Source: Legionella drozanskii LLAP-1 (lineage in GTDB: Bacteria; Pseudomonadota; Gammaproteobacteria; Legionellales; Legionellaceae). From it: DNA of 64,000 nt. Position numbers and translations under genes: made by a program. Under the pieces are notes generated by a model. It did not search any database. It was given only the letters and a program-made list of their open reading frames with translations, and had not been told where the DNA came from. Positions 1-12,720 of the stretch are shown here, in pieces (positions within the stretch are counted from its first letter, which is position 1; each line of letters begins with the position of its first letter). The stretch is taken from the NCBI RefSeq assembly GCF_001467585.1, contig NZ_LNXY01000031.1:231923-295922 (forward strand), given 5' to 3'.

Positions 1-641
1 TTGATATGGCTACGAACTTCGTCTAAAGTTGCCTTTGGATTATCCAACAAAAGAATACAAGCATTAGCTACTTCAGTTAAGTTGTGGGGTAAAATATCAG
101 AGGACATACCCACGGCAATGCCTGTTGCTCCATTCAATAATACATTGGGTAAGCGTGCAGGTAGTAGCGATGGCTCTTGCAAAGTACCGTCAAAATTATC
201 GACCCATTCCACTGTACCTTGTTGTAGCTCAGATAATAATAACTCAGCATAAGCGGATAAGCGTGCTTCGGTATAACGCATTGCAGCGAAGGACTTAGGA
301 TCATCCGCGGATCCCCAGTTTCCTTGCCCATCGACGAAGGGATAACGGTAAGAAAAAGGCTGCGCCATTAAAACCATTGCTTCATAGCAGGCCGTATCGC
401 CATGAGGATGGAATTTACCTAAAACGTCCCCCACGGTACGGGCAGATTTTTTGTATTTAGCAGTCGCTTTGAGCCCTAATTCAGACATTGCATAGACAAT
501 ACGTCTTTGCACCGGTTTTAAGCCATCGGCAATATGGGGAAGTGCTCTATCAAGGATTACATACATTGAATAATCAAGGTAAGCCTTTTCGGTAAACTCG
601 GTCAGCGTTTTACGCTCTATCGCATCATTCATAAGATTCAT
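1..641 (-). CDS. parC: DNA topoisomerase IV subunit A, N-terminal part (cut by window edge)
   Basis: The reverse strand reads openly from the window edge to an ATG at 641 (a second ATG at 632 is possible). It encodes the first ~213 residues of a type IIA topoisomerase A subunit, which with ParE decatenates daughter chromosomes. Visible marks are [19 protein letters not shown] near residue 40, the quinolone-region segment [11 protein letters not shown] at 78-88, and [10 protein letters not shown] at 119-128, whose Tyr123 is the DNA-linking tyrosine. ParC is preferred over GyrA because the sequence follows E. coli ParC closely ([20 protein letters not shown]). The residue aligned with E. coli ParC Ser80 is Thr83; this is an observation only, with no resistance claim. 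The C-terminal part lies outside the window. Confidence 0.95.
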   Translation of the reverse strand, partial: MNLMNDAIERKTLTEFTEKAYLDYSMYVILDRALPHIADGLKPVQRRIVYAMSELGLKATAKYKKSARTVGDVLGKFHPHGDTACYEAMVLMAQPFSYRYPFVDGQGNWGSADDPKSFAAMRYTEARLSAYAELLLSELQQGTVEWVDNFDGTLQEPSLLPARLPNVLLNGATGIAVGMSSDILPHNLTEVANACILLLDNPKATLDEVRSHI

Positions 642-966
642 TTTAAATTTCAATCACAGATATTAGATCCGGTTATTCAAATGCTATTTTAGCATCAATT
701 ATAAAGGTCGCGAATAATAAGCACCTCAAACTGTGAATAACTTTGCAGGATCTTTCAAAATTAGAACAGTTAATTTTATATGTCTTTGATAAATAATAAT
801 TTTTTGTCGAAATAACTTTGGCTTGACAGACTTTCCTGTGGATAAGCTTGTGGATCGACAGTTGAATAAGTGCTTAACTCATTGTAAAAAGGAACAGTTA
901 CTAAGATTGGTTAATGTAACATAATAATTATACGAATATATACATTAGAGAATGATCGATAAACTA
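642..966. promoter_or_regulatory. parC-atpC spacer with DnaA-box-like 9-mers
   Basis: This 325-base AT-rich spacer has no gene. It contains one perfect DnaA box (TGTGGATAA, 837-845), a one-mismatch box (TGTGAATAA, 732-740) and a partial one (TGTGGATCG, 850-858), all in the same orientation. DnaA boxes outside oriC can titrate DnaA or regulate nearby promoters; whether these bind DnaA is not known. The spacer must also hold the parC promoter on the minus strand, which I could not place. Confidence 0.45.
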
Positions 967-992
967 AAGCCTTAATGAAAACATTAAGGCTT
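967..992 (-). terminator. Terminator hairpin after the atp operon
   Basis: A perfect 11-bp stem (AAGCCTTAATG / CATTAAGGCTT) with a 4-base AAAA loop lies 18 bases past the atpC stop codon. It has no long U-tract in the minus direction and a T-rich flank in the plus direction, so it may work on both strands. It is the only strong stem at the operon end. Confidence 0.7.
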
Positions 993-1009
993 GTTTTATT
1001 TATTTAGAA

Positions 1010-1432
1010 TTACTTAAGATTGTTTCTAATTTTCTTGATTGCACGGATCTGTGCAACAGCACGTGCTAACTCAGCAGTTGCCTTGGAATAATCCAATTCA
1101 GAATTTTTATTAGCAATTGCTTCTTCTGCACGAACTTTAGCAGCTAGAGCAGCGGCCTCATCGAGATCCTCTGCTCGTTCTATCGCATCAGCCAAAACAG
1201 TAACATAGTAGGGTTGCACTTCTAACATTCCGCCAGAAACATAGTAAACCTCTTGTTTACCCCCTTGCAAAGTTACGCGAATTTCTCCCGGCTTTAGAAC
1301 AGTTAGCAAGGGAGCGTGGCCTGGAGAAACGCCAATCTCTCCCATCTCGCCAGTTGCTACTATCATTTCCACGACGCCAGAGAATATTTCCTGTTCTGCA
1401 CTGACGATGTCTAAGTGCGTTGTTATTGCCAT
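1010..1432 (-). CDS. atpC: F1Fo ATP synthase epsilon subunit
   Basis: Epsilon is the central-stalk subunit that couples rotation of the c-ring to F1 and restrains ATP hydrolysis. The protein (140 residues) shows the typical opening [19 protein letters not shown], the beta-sandwich motif [17 protein letters not shown], and a C-terminal helical hairpin rich in Ala and Glu. I chose the ATG at 1432 because family members begin at this point and a GAGG sits about 10 bases upstream. An ATG at 1447 that overlaps the atpD stop (ATGA) would add five residues. It is the last gene of the atp operon and is followed by a terminator hairpin. Confidence 0.95.
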   Translation of the reverse strand: MAITTHLDIVSAEQEIFSGVVEMIVATGEMGEIGVSPGHAPLLTVLKPGEIRVTLQGGKQEVYYVSGGMLEVQPYYVTVLADAIERAEDLDEAAALAAKVRAEEAIANKNSELDYSKATAELARAVAQIRAIKKIRNNLK

Positions 1433-1443
1433 GTCTGTTTGCC

Positions 1444-3698
<2,255 letters not shown>

Positions 3699-3723
3699 AT
3701 CTTGCTTCGCCTTTAATTAACAA

Positions 3724-3779
3724 ACTGTGCTTGGAAACACAGTCTGCGTAATCATCAGCCATTATCTGCTTTAAGCAGA
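3724..3779 (-). other. Two small hairpins between atpA and atpG
   Basis: Two inverted repeats lie in the 95-base atpA-atpG gap: ACTGTG/CACAGT at 3724-3743 (8-base loop) and TCTGCTT/AAGCAGA at 3765-3779 (tight loop). Neither has a U-tract, so they are unlikely to terminate. They could be RNA-stability or processing elements that adjust the alpha:gamma ratio; this is inference. Confidence 0.45.
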
Positions 3780-3793
3780 AAATGACTCTAAAC

Positions 3794-5347
3794 TTACCAA
3801 CTACCACTGCGTTTGAATTCTTCCACAGCAGCCTTAATTTGCGACTCTATCTCGCCGTCATAGGCGCCTGCTTCATTAATTTTCTGTAATAAAGCGGCCT
3901 GTGAAGTGCGCATATAACCATGTAAAGCATGCTCGAATGCACTTACTTCGCTAACAGGGATATCATCTAAATAACCTTTTTCAACAACAAAAAGGGAAAT
4001 TGCCATTTCTGCTACTGAGAGTGGTGAGTATTGTTTTTGCTTCATTAATTCAGTGATCCGTTGTCCGCGCTCTAACTGCTTACGAGTTGCATCGTCAAGA
4101 TCTGAAGCAAATTGAGAAAATGCTTCCAATTCACGGAATTGAGCTAATGCTAGACGCGTACCGCCACCGAGTTTTTTCATGATTTTGGTTTGCGCAGCAC
4201 CACCTACCCGAGAGACTGAAAGTCCTGAGTTAATTGCTGGACGCACCCCTGAGTTAAACAAATCAACATCAAGGAAAATCTGACCATCGGTAATAGAGAT
4301 TACGTTGGTGGGTACGAAAGCAGAAACGTCTCCAGCCTGGGTTTCAATAATTGGTAGGGCAGTCAGTGAGCCTGTCTTACCTTTAACTTCACCGTTAGTT
4401 AACTTTTCAACTTCTTCAGCATTAATTCGTGCTGCACGTTCCAGTAGGCGAGAGTGCAAATAGAAAATATCACCAGGATAAGCTTCTCTACCGGGAGGAC
4501 GTCTTAATAACAGAGATATTTGGCGATAAGCCCAAGCTTGTTTAGTCAAATCATCGTAAACGATCAACGCATCTTCACCCTTTTCCATGAAGTATTCACC
4601 CATGGTGCAACCTGAATAAGGAGCGATAAACTGAAGCGCAGCAGAGTCGGAAGCGCCGGCAACTACGACTATGGTATGTTCCATTGCGCCGCTTTCTTCC
4701 AATTTACGTACAATCGCAGCAACAGATGATGCTTTCTGGCCAATAGCAACGTAAATGCATTTTACGCCTGTACCTTTTTGGTTAATGATCGCATCAATTG
4801 CAATGGCTGTTTTTCCAGTCTGACGGTCGCCAATGATAAGCTCACGTTGGCCACGACCCACGGGGATCATCGCATCTACCGCTTTCAGACCTGTTTGAAC
4901 AGGTTGATCTACTGATTGACGACTAATTACACCAGGCGCAACTTTTTCAATCGGAGATGTTTTAGTTGCTTCGATTGGCCCTTTACCATCAATTGGATTA
5001 CCAAGCGCATCAACCACACGGCCTAATAAAGCCTTTCCAACGGGCACCTGAAGAATACGGCCAGTACATTTTCCTTGTTGGCCTTCTGATAAACTGGAAT
5101 AATCACCAAGAATTACAGCACCGACAGAATCACGCTCTAAGTTTAGAGCTAATCCATAGATACCGCCTGGGAATTCAATCATTTCACCTTGCATAACATC
5201 TTCTAGGCCATGCAGACGAACGATACCATCTTTTAAGCTAACAATCGTACCTACATTTCTTGCTTCTGAAACAACAGAAAATTGTTCAATTCTCTTTTTA
5301 ATTAACTCACTGATTTCAGATGGATTTAAAGCTACTTGTTCTGACAT
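3794..5347 (-). CDS. atpA: F1Fo ATP synthase alpha subunit
   Basis: Non-catalytic nucleotide-binding subunit of F1, alternating with beta in the hexamer. It has 517 residues, the normal length. Visible are the Walker [16 protein letters not shown] near residue 170, the conserved [20 protein letters not shown], and [16 protein letters not shown] near residue 375. The latter segment carries the arginine finger region of the family. The start at 5347 gives [20 protein letters not shown], the usual alpha opening. It sits 16 bases downstream of atpH. Confidence 0.98.
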   Translation of the reverse strand: MSEQVALNPSEISELIKKRIEQFSVVSEARNVGTIVSLKDGIVRLHGLEDVMQGEMIEFPGGIYGLALNLERDSVGAVILGDYSSLSEGQQGKCTGRILQVPVGKALLGRVVDALGNPIDGKGPIEATKTSPIEKVAPGVISRQSVDQPVQTGLKAVDAMIPVGRGQRELIIGDRQTGKTAIAIDAIINQKGTGVKCIYVAIGQKASSVAAIVRKLEESGAMEHTIVVVAGASDSAALQFIAPYSGCTMGEYFMEKGEDALIVYDDLTKQAWAYRQISLLLRRPPGREAYPGDIFYLHSRLLERAARINAEEVEKLTNGEVKGKTGSLTALPIIETQAGDVSAFVPTNVISITDGQIFLDVDLFNSGVRPAINSGLSVSRVGGAAQTKIMKKLGGGTRLALAQFRELEAFSQFASDLDDATRKQLERGQRITELMKQKQYSPLSVAEMAISLFVVEKGYLDDIPVSEVSAFEHALHGYMRTSQAALLQKINEAGAYDGEIESQIKAAVEEFKRSGSW

Positions 5348-5363
5348 GAATTCTATCCTCTTA

Positions 5364-5906
5364 TTACGCGGCTAAATCGGCGCCTAATTTATTTAATTTT
5401 CCAAGCACCGAACCATCAATAACTAAATCGCCTGCACGAATAATCGCGCCACCTAACAATGACTTGTCCTCAGTAAGGTTAAGTGTTACTTGACGCTGTA
5501 ATCGATGGCTGAGCGAGTCGATTAATTTCTTTTGTTGGTCTGATGAAAGTTCTGAGAAACTAATAACATCTACCTTCAGCGTTTTTTCTTGCTCAGCGCG
5601 CAGTACTTCAAAAATCACTTTAATATCGGGTAACAACATGAGTCGTTTATTCTGAGCCAATAGACTGATCAGATTTTCTACTTCAGTATTATCCGAGTCT
5701 GATTTTGCAAAGAGAGCCATTAACAAACTTAGCTGTTGTTCTACAGTGACAGTCGGGCTCAAAATAAATTGCTTTGCTTTTTCATCTAATACTGCAACAG
5801 CAAGTCTCTGCAGTATTTCAGACCATTCACTAAGTCTTTTGGTCGCTAGGGCGTGCTCAAAAATGGCTTTAGAATAGGGTCTGGCGATCGTAGTAGTATT
5901 AGACAT
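5364..5906 (-). CDS. atpH: F1Fo ATP synthase delta subunit
   Basis: Peripheral-stalk subunit that ties F1 to the b dimer. The product has 180 residues and the delta pattern [16 protein letters not shown] at the N-terminus and [22 protein letters not shown] near the C-terminus. I chose the ATG at 5906 (MSNTTT). An in-frame TTG at 5912 overlapping the atpF stop is less likely. The gene starts 2 bases after the atpF stop, suggesting translational coupling. Confidence 0.95.
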   Translation of the reverse strand: MSNTTTIARPYSKAIFEHALATKRLSEWSEILQRLAVAVLDEKAKQFILSPTVTVEQQLSLLMALFAKSDSDNTEVENLISLLAQNKRLMLLPDIKVIFEVLRAEQEKTLKVDVISFSELSSDQQKKLIDSLSHRLQRQVTLNLTEDKSLLGGAIIRAGDLVIDGSVLGKLNKLGADLAA

Positions 5907-5908
5907 AA

Positions 5909-6379
5909 TCAAATCTCTTCAATCAGATCATCGAGCAGTTTGCTATTCGCCTTTGCATCGATTTCGCGATTTAGAATTTTTTCTGCTCCGGCAATCGCTA
6001 ACTGAGCTACTTGGCTACGCAAGCTATCTTTTGCATGGTTGATTTCCTGCAATATTTGCTCATGAGCTATCTTAGCTTGTCTTTGAGCTTCTAATTTAGC
6101 GTCTTCTTTAGCTTCTTCTATCATCTGTGCTGCACGACGATTCGCTTTTTCTACGATTTCAGAAGCTTGTGCTTTCGCTTGCTTCAATTCATCTTTTACA
6201 CGATGCTGGGCAAGTTCTAATTCCTTTCGTCCACGCTCAGCCGATGACAAGCCGTCAGCTATTTTATCTTGGCGTTCTTCCATCGCCTTAGCCAACGGAG
6301 GCCAGACAAATTTCATGGTAAACCAAACAAATGCTGCAAAAACCAGCATCTGCACAACCAGAGTTAAATTAATATCCAA
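5909..6379 (-). CDS. atpF: F1Fo ATP synthase subunit b
   Basis: Peripheral stalk of the ATP synthase. The 156-residue product has one N-terminal membrane helix ([20 protein letters not shown], residues 5-24) followed by a long charged helix with Glu/Lys/Ala periodicity, as expected for the dimeric right-handed coiled coil. The end LIEEI is typical of gammaproteobacterial b. It lies between atpE and atpH, with almost no gap to atpH. Confidence 0.96.
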   Translation of the reverse strand: MDINLTLVVQMLVFAAFVWFTMKFVWPPLAKAMEERQDKIADGLSSAERGRKELELAQHRVKDELKQAKAQASEIVEKANRRAAQMIEEAKEDAKLEAQRQAKIAHEQILQEINHAKDSLRSQVAQLAIAGAEKILNREIDAKANSKLLDDLIEEI

Positions 6380-6430
6380 GGTAATATCTCCCGTAGCAAT
6401 TAGGGCGCTTGGCGCCCTTATTTGGTTTTA

Positions 6431-6730
<300 letters not shown>

Positions 6731-6746
6731 TTAAATAAAAAACTGA

Positions 6747-7980
<1,234 letters not shown>

Positions 7981-7994
7981 CTTTTATCGCGCGG

Positions 7995-8023
7995 ATTATA
8001 AAGTAATCAACTTTGATAAGCAA
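7995..8023 (-). promoter_or_regulatory. Putative sigma-70 promoter of the atp operon
   Basis: On the minus strand a -35 TTGCTT (8018-8023) and a perfect -10 TATAAT (7995-8000) are separated by 17 bases. The start codon of atpI is only 14 bases past the -10, so the mRNA leader would be about 8 bases or shorter. Other promoters further upstream are possible. Confidence 0.55.
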
Positions 8024-8261
8024 CGTAACCGCGTTCTTTATGTCAATTTCGCCGAACTAATTGTACAATTTTACAAATTAAAAATCAATATGTTTAATGT
8101 TGTTACATCTTTTTGATCACAGTTGTTGACTAACTAAACTGGAATATTAGCTATAAATTGCTTATATTTTAAATAGGGGTTCTGCTATTGTTTTTTTGAC
8201 CGAACCTTTCAAAGAAATACCATCAGAACTCGCAATTCACCTCGCAATTAAGGAATTGACT

Positions 8262-8507
8262 ATGTCTGAGAAGCAACAACGCACCGCTGCCAGTATGCGG
8301 GAAAAGATGCTCAATCGTTATGGTGATGGACTCCACCACAAACATGACAAAAACCACAACCCTTATCGGAAACATTTTAGATCCCATCCAGTTGAAAATT
8401 TAAATGGTTATAATGAAGAACGAGATAGCAATGCATCGACGGGTTCATTACGTGCATTAAAATTAAGAAAAATTCGTAAACGACTGGATAAAGGTCGCTT
8501 CCATTGA
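8262..8507 (+). CDS. Small basic protein of unknown function
   Basis: I do not recognise this 81-residue protein. It is rich in His, Lys and Arg (GDGLHHKHDKNHNPYRKHF in the middle, LRKIRKRLDKGRFH at the end) and has no signal peptide or membrane segment. The ATG at 8262 is preceded by AAGGA at a normal distance; an in-frame TTG at 8196 lacks such a site. It is transcribed divergently from the atp operon. The basic composition suggests nucleic acid or ribosome contact, but this is speculation. Confidence 0.6.
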   Translation: MSEKQQRTAASMREKMLNRYGDGLHHKHDKNHNPYRKHFRSHPVENLNGYNEERDSNASTGSLRALKLRKIRKRLDKGRFH

Positions 8508-8563
8508 TAAAGTAAACGGTATCCTCCAGGTTAGCCACTTCCTGGTTTGGAAAACAGTACCCC

Positions 8564-8585
8564 GTGGCCTGGATGTCCAGGCCAC
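8564..8585. repeat. Perfect GC-rich palindrome
   Basis: GTGGCCTGG and CCAGGCCAC form a perfect 9-bp stem with a 4-base loop in the 8508-8692 gap between two convergent genes. It has no T-tract. It may be a terminator without U-tail or a REP-like element. Confidence 0.5.
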
Positions 8586-8692
8586 AACGAGGTATCGGTA
8601 CACAAGGTGGTGATATTTAAGAAAATTTGCTCATGCCAAATACAATTAATCCTAATTTCTCATTAATTTTGACCGTTTGACGCATTTCTGCA

Positions 8693-9280
8693 CTAAGTGT
8701 CTGCTAAAGCATGCTGACTTAAGTGATAGTATTTAAATAATTTTACTACTCGTTCCACCCCTTCGGTGTTTCTTGCAATATCGATTACCCGTAGCGCTTG
8801 GCGAGGTTTTACATCTCCCATAAGATACACAATATGATCCGACGTTATTATTTTAAATACCCGAGGATCGATATCAGCATCGGCAAAAATTTGACTCCGT
8901 ATTTTTGTGGTAATCCAACTATCTTCTATCGTAGAACTTGGCTGTTTGCTTATATCCAATTGATTTATTACGCGGCGATAACCCTTCAGCGCTGAAATGC
9001 GCCTTATTGCTTCCTGTCGCAGCTTAACTGTCGGCAGATGCCCAGCGAGTAAAATATCTCCATTGAAAACAGCCAAATCGATTGAACAACCTTGTTGCTT
9101 AAACAATTGATCATCATAAAGTGCATGACCTGCCTCCGCTCCTAGCTGGTAATCATCGATTTTTTTATAAACATTATGGCGATCGTAGACCATTGTTGCT
9201 CCAGTCCACAATTCACTATAGCAGCCTCCTAATAAGGCAAAGCTTAATAGAAGAATAATCGTACGTCCCTGTTTTCTCAT
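8693..9280 (-). CDS. BON-domain outer membrane lipoprotein
   Basis: The 195-residue product starts with a lipoprotein signal ending in LLGGC (Cys20), then has two BON domains (roughly residues 65-110 and 125-185; IVYLMGDVKPRQALRVIDIA in the second). BON proteins bind phospholipid or outer-membrane sites. It is a diverged paralogue of the DolP-like gene immediately upstream, which shares the WITTKIRS/WITSQVRS and VVYLMG segments. The pair probably forms one transcription unit with diaA. The first BON domain is shorter and less canonical than in the neighbour. Confidence 0.8.
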   Translation of the reverse strand: MRKQGRTIILLLSFALLGGCYSELWTGATMVYDRHNVYKKIDDYQLGAEAGHALYDDQLFKQQGCSIDLAVFNGDILLAGHLPTVKLRQEAIRRISALKGYRRVINQLDISKQPSSTIEDSWITTKIRSQIFADADIDPRVFKIITSDHIVYLMGDVKPRQALRVIDIARNTEGVERVVKLFKYYHLSQHALADT

Positions 9281-9301
9281 ACCCGCTTTAGAATATGTTG
9301 A

Positions 9302-9865
9302 TTAGACTATATATTGAAAAACCTTAACCACTTTTCTCACTCCATCAACCTGCCTTGCAACATTCACCGCTAAATTAGCTTGTTCATGGGTCGCAATTCC
9401 CATTAAATAGACAACGCCGCTCTCAGTCACTATCCGTATGGAGCCAGACTCTAGACCTTTTCTAGCTAGCATTAAACTTCGAACCTGGCTGGTAATCCAA
9501 GTATCTTTAGTTCTTTCTGCTATCGATAATGGATAATCTACCGTGATTTCATCATAGACTCTTCTAACATTAGGCGTACTCTGCGCAATTTTTTCTGCCA
9601 TCACGCGTAAAGAAGCTGCAGGTGTTTGGCCAGCTAATAAGACTACGCGGTTGAAACTAGTGACTATTATTCGAGAATCCCGAAAACGAGGGTCTTTTAC
9701 TATTGCTGTATGTATTTTATGAAATATACGAGCGTCACTTTCAATAGTGACAACACTTCGTCTATCATAGACAACTAGACTGGCAGCAGCACCAGCCACC
9801 ACGGCCGCTACACAGCCTGTGAGTAAAGCGCTTATTAGCAAAAAAATGATTGAACGTATTTTCAT
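9302..9865 (-). CDS. dolP: DolP/YraP-type dual BON lipoprotein
   Basis: This 187-residue lipoprotein (signal ending LLTGC, Cys18) carries two BON domains: residues ~45-110 (IVTSFNRVVLLAGQTP) and ~120-187 (VVYLMGIATHEQANLAVNVA). In E. coli DolP supports outer-membrane integrity at division sites. The order rsmI / lpoA-yraN-diaA-dolP is the conserved gammaproteobacterial arrangement, which supports the name. It begins 3 bases after the diaA stop. Confidence 0.9.
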   Translation of the reverse strand: MKIRSIIFLLISALLTGCVAAVVAGAAASLVVYDRRSVVTIESDARIFHKIHTAIVKDPRFRDSRIIVTSFNRVVLLAGQTPAASLRVMAEKIAQSTPNVRRVYDEITVDYPLSIAERTKDTWITSQVRSLMLARKGLESGSIRIVTESGVVYLMGIATHEQANLAVNVARQVDGVRKVVKVFQYIV

Positions 9866-9868
9866 AAT

Positions 9869-10468
9869 TTACCCCAGCATTTGCCCAAATAAGGATTGAT
9901 CTATCAGATCACAAAAACAATGCAAAATGAATAAATGTGTTTCGCGGATACGAGCTGCATTGTCACCCTGTACTCTCAATTCGATATCTTCTGGACCAAG
10001 ATGATTACTAAGAACACCACCATCACGACCGCTTAAGGCAATCGTATCCATTCCTCTATCATTTGCTGCATTCACAGCATGTAAAATACAGTCTGCGTTC
10101 CCCGATGTCGAGAGGGCAATCAAAACATCTCCTTCGTGACCTAAGGCCTGTATCTGGCGCGCAAATACTTGATCATAATGACCATCATTAGCAACGGAGG
10201 TCAGTGAAGACATATCGGTAGTTAAGGCAATAACAGGTAGAGAAGGGCGTTCTACTTCGAAATGATTAATCATTGCTGCAGAAAAGTGGAGGCAATTTGC
10301 TGCTGATCCGCCACTGCCACAAATTAATATTTTGCCATCATTGAGTAAACAATTTACTAAACGTAAACCTGCTTTCGCTATGGGAGAAGACAAAGCATCT
10401 GCTACTGCAATTTTTGCTTCTATACTGATACCAAAAAGCTGTCTGACGCGATCTTCCATCTGTGTCAT
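9869..10468 (-). CDS. diaA: DnaA initiator-associating protein DiaA (SIS domain)
   Basis: A 199-residue SIS-fold protein of the GmhA/DiaA group. The phosphosugar-binding motifs are CGSGGSAANCLHFSAAMINH near residue 50 and LSTSGNADCILHAVNAA near 120. DiaA tetramers bind DnaA and promote initiation at oriC in E. coli; the alternative, sedoheptulose-7-phosphate isomerase GmhA, is less likely because of the lpoA-yraN-diaA-dolP context. It is located within 10 kb of dnaA here. Confidence 0.88.
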   Translation of the reverse strand: MTQMEDRVRQLFGISIEAKIAVADALSSPIAKAGLRLVNCLLNDGKILICGSGGSAANCLHFSAAMINHFEVERPSLPVIALTTDMSSLTSVANDGHYDQVFARQIQALGHEGDVLIALSTSGNADCILHAVNAANDRGMDTIALSGRDGGVLSNHLGPEDIELRVQGDNAARIRETHLFILHCFCDLIDQSLFGQMLG

Positions 10469-10504
10469 TTTTATTTCCGATTGTTTATCATTTTAAAAGC
10501 AGCA

Positions 10505-10861
10505 TTAAAAAGCCATTTCAAAAGCATTCTTTATCCATTCAATCTGCAATTCTTTTCCTTCCATCCCAAGTACATCAAAACGTACCGGTTGTTTATCGTA
10601 TCTTTTATTAATTGCCAAATAATGGGTTGCAGCTCGAGTAAGCTTCTGCTGTTTAACATAGTCCACACTCGCTAAAGCACCACCAAAATTTCGTGACCTG
10701 CGGGCTCGTACTTCAACGAATACAAGATAATTTTGTTCTTGCATAATTAAATCAATCTCACCCCAACGGCAGCGATAATTGCTCTCTATCCAATGTAAAC
10801 CCTGGGCAATAAGATACGCCCTTGCTTGCTGCTCTGCTGCGAAACCGGCCTTCAATGACAT
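10505..10861 (-). CDS. yraN: YraN family (UPF0102) endonuclease-fold protein
   Basis: The 118-residue protein has the UPF0102 restriction-endonuclease-like core: AEQQARAYLIAQGL, then RCRWGEIDLIMQ and YLVFVEVRARRSRNFGGAL. The Glu-Asp and Glu-Val-Arg positions match the family's PD-(D/E)XK-like site. Its cellular role is not established. It lies between lpoA and diaA, as in other gammaproteobacteria. Confidence 0.92.
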   Translation of the reverse strand: MSLKAGFAAEQQARAYLIAQGLHWIESNYRCRWGEIDLIMQEQNYLVFVEVRARRSRNFGGALASVDYVKQQKLTRAATHYLAINKRYDKQPVRFDVLGMEGKELQIEWIKNAFEMAF

Positions 10862-10877
10862 CTATCTTATATCCCAA

Positions 10878-12680
10878 TCAAGTTAAGCTAGTCTCTATAG
10901 CAACGCCGCCTTTGAATTGTCCCCAAGCCGGAATTCTTGCAATCTGCTGTATTCGATTCAAGTAAAGTACACCACTCTTATCATCAATTCCCATAGCTGG
11001 GAAGAGAAGTAACTGATTCAATTGGCTTGTTAAGGTATAGCTATCCATGCCGAGCGCATATAAGCGGTTATAACTATTTAACTGCTCTGGCCAATTTTTA
11101 TTAGCCATCTGATGAGTAAACACCCAAGGCATGTCACTAAAAATAATCCCTTCGAGATCCTTATCTTTCATGATATTGGGACTACCTGCGTAAACTGCTG
11201 AGGTTGCAAAAACGGGAATGTCTCCTGCAAAATAATATTTTAATAGAGGCATGATTTGCCGCGCCTTAGAGGGGTAGGCAAGTAAAAAAATCATATCAAA
11301 ATCTTGTCGTCGTCGTGGTATCGTTTGAATTTTTTGCCCTAATAACTGTCTCAGTTGTTTTTCTCTCGATTGGCTATCAGAAACATGAAGGAAATCTCGC
11401 ACCGAGACGTTCAAATCCTCATTATTTCCATAGGCTAATTTATCAACAACAATACCCCCATTGGTTTTCCATTGCGAAGCAAAGGCGGTTACGATTTCAT
11501 CTCCCCAGGCTCCAACTGGAGCAATAACCAATGCGCGCTTATAGCCTTTTTTCTCTGCTCTTGCAGCGACTTGGCGAGCCTCGTTGCTTGGAGACAAACC
11601 AAAACGATAAGCATTGGTATTGTTCGCCACCTCCATATCATTGAGCAATAAGGTGGGCACAGGATGTTCCATTGCCGCAACAACACTGACATCGGTTTTA
11701 CTGAGAGGGCCTACTACATAATCAGCCCCATCATTTAACGCTTGTCGATATAAAGCCGCTACATCTCCCGCAGCTGTATTATATTGACGAATATTCACTG
11801 GCGAATTCGCTGAAGCCGCCATAAAACCATCGCGAATTGCTCCACCAGGACCAGCTAAAGGCCCACTTAGAGGCAATAACAAAGCAATTTGCTTCGGGGA
11901 ACTATATAAATAAGGCTTCACAGCACTGAGCGGTGCGGGCAATAATTTATTCGCGGGATGTTCAGAATATTGTGCCTGCCACTGTTCTACTTGTGCATAA
12001 AGTGCTTGCGCATTATCATGATTTTGTCGTGGAATTAGCGCTAATTTCATCCATCCTTGTAATTCAGAATTATCAGAAGCTTCAACGGCTAAGGTGTTTA
12101 GCTCGGCTACGGGTAGTTTGGTTAAAGTAAGCCATAGAATTCGGCGATTATTAGTTTGGCCTGCGTCATCAGGTATTAATCCTTCTAATTTAATTCGTTC
12201 AACTACCGATTCCGCAGGATTGCCTACAGATTCGTAGGCAGAAGCTAAGATTTCATGATATTGAACTTGATAGAAGGCCGACAAATTGTTAGTTTCACGC
12301 ACGGCAGCTAATCTAGAAATCGCAGAGCGTGGTTGGTCGCGCACTAAATCCGTTTTAGCAAGGAGAATGTTTTTTGCATTAGCCTGCTCAAGCGATAAAT
12401 TGCCAGTTTGTGCTAAAGTGCGAAGGCCATCGCGAAGCTGGCCATCATAGATAAAACGTCCGGCAGCCATTATCAGCATATTTTGTTTTTCACTATCTGC
12501 CTGATTTTTGGCAAGAGCAAGGTAGGCTTTGGCAGGCATAGTATACGGGGTTGTCAGTGCTGCCGCTGATTTTACTTTGACAACTGATTGAATTTGGGGC
12601 TCAGGAACTTTCATACATTGTGAAAGTAGTAGAGCAGAACTAATAATTGCAACTAAATTTATGAGCGATTTTGCAAACAT
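10878..12680 (-). CDS. lpoA: Penicillin-binding protein activator LpoA
   Basis: An outer membrane lipoprotein of 600 residues. The signal ends in LLSQC (Cys22). The first ~250 residues are an alpha-helical TPR-like domain; the rest is a periplasmic-binding-protein type 1 fold starting at KQIALLLPLSGPLAGPGGAI. In E. coli LpoA reaches through the peptidoglycan to activate PBP1a. The C-terminal half contains GADYVVGPLSKTDV, typical of LppC/LpoA. It diverges from rsmI across a 40-base gap, the conserved arrangement. Confidence 0.92.
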   Translation of the reverse strand: MFAKSLINLVAIISSALLLSQCMKVPEPQIQSVVKVKSAAALTTPYTMPAKAYLALAKNQADSEKQNMLIMAAGRFIYDGQLRDGLRTLAQTGNLSLEQANAKNILLAKTDLVRDQPRSAISRLAAVRETNNLSAFYQVQYHEILASAYESVGNPAESVVERIKLEGLIPDDAGQTNNRRILWLTLTKLPVAELNTLAVEASDNSELQGWMKLALIPRQNHDNAQALYAQVEQWQAQYSEHPANKLLPAPLSAVKPYLYSSPKQIALLLPLSGPLAGPGGAIRDGFMAASANSPVNIRQYNTAAGDVAALYRQALNDGADYVVGPLSKTDVSVVAAMEHPVPTLLLNDMEVANNTNAYRFGLSPSNEARQVAARAEKKGYKRALVIAPVGAWGDEIVTAFASQWKTNGGIVVDKLAYGNNEDLNVSVRDFLHVSDSQSREKQLRQLLGQKIQTIPRRRQDFDMIFLLAYPSKARQIMPLLKYYFAGDIPVFATSAVYAGSPNIMKDKDLEGIIFSDMPWVFTHQMANKNWPEQLNSYNRLYALGMDSYTLTSQLNQLLLFPAMGIDDKSGVLYLNRIQQIARIPAWGQFKGGVAIETSLT

Positions 12681-12720
12681 GAAGGTAGGTCCAAAACGCA
12701 GGAACGCAATAGGATAAACT

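Noticed and set aside
8508..8692. tRNA or small RNA gene around the GC-rich palindrome
   Set aside because: No cloverleaf, anticodon arm or CCA context; only a single perfect stem.
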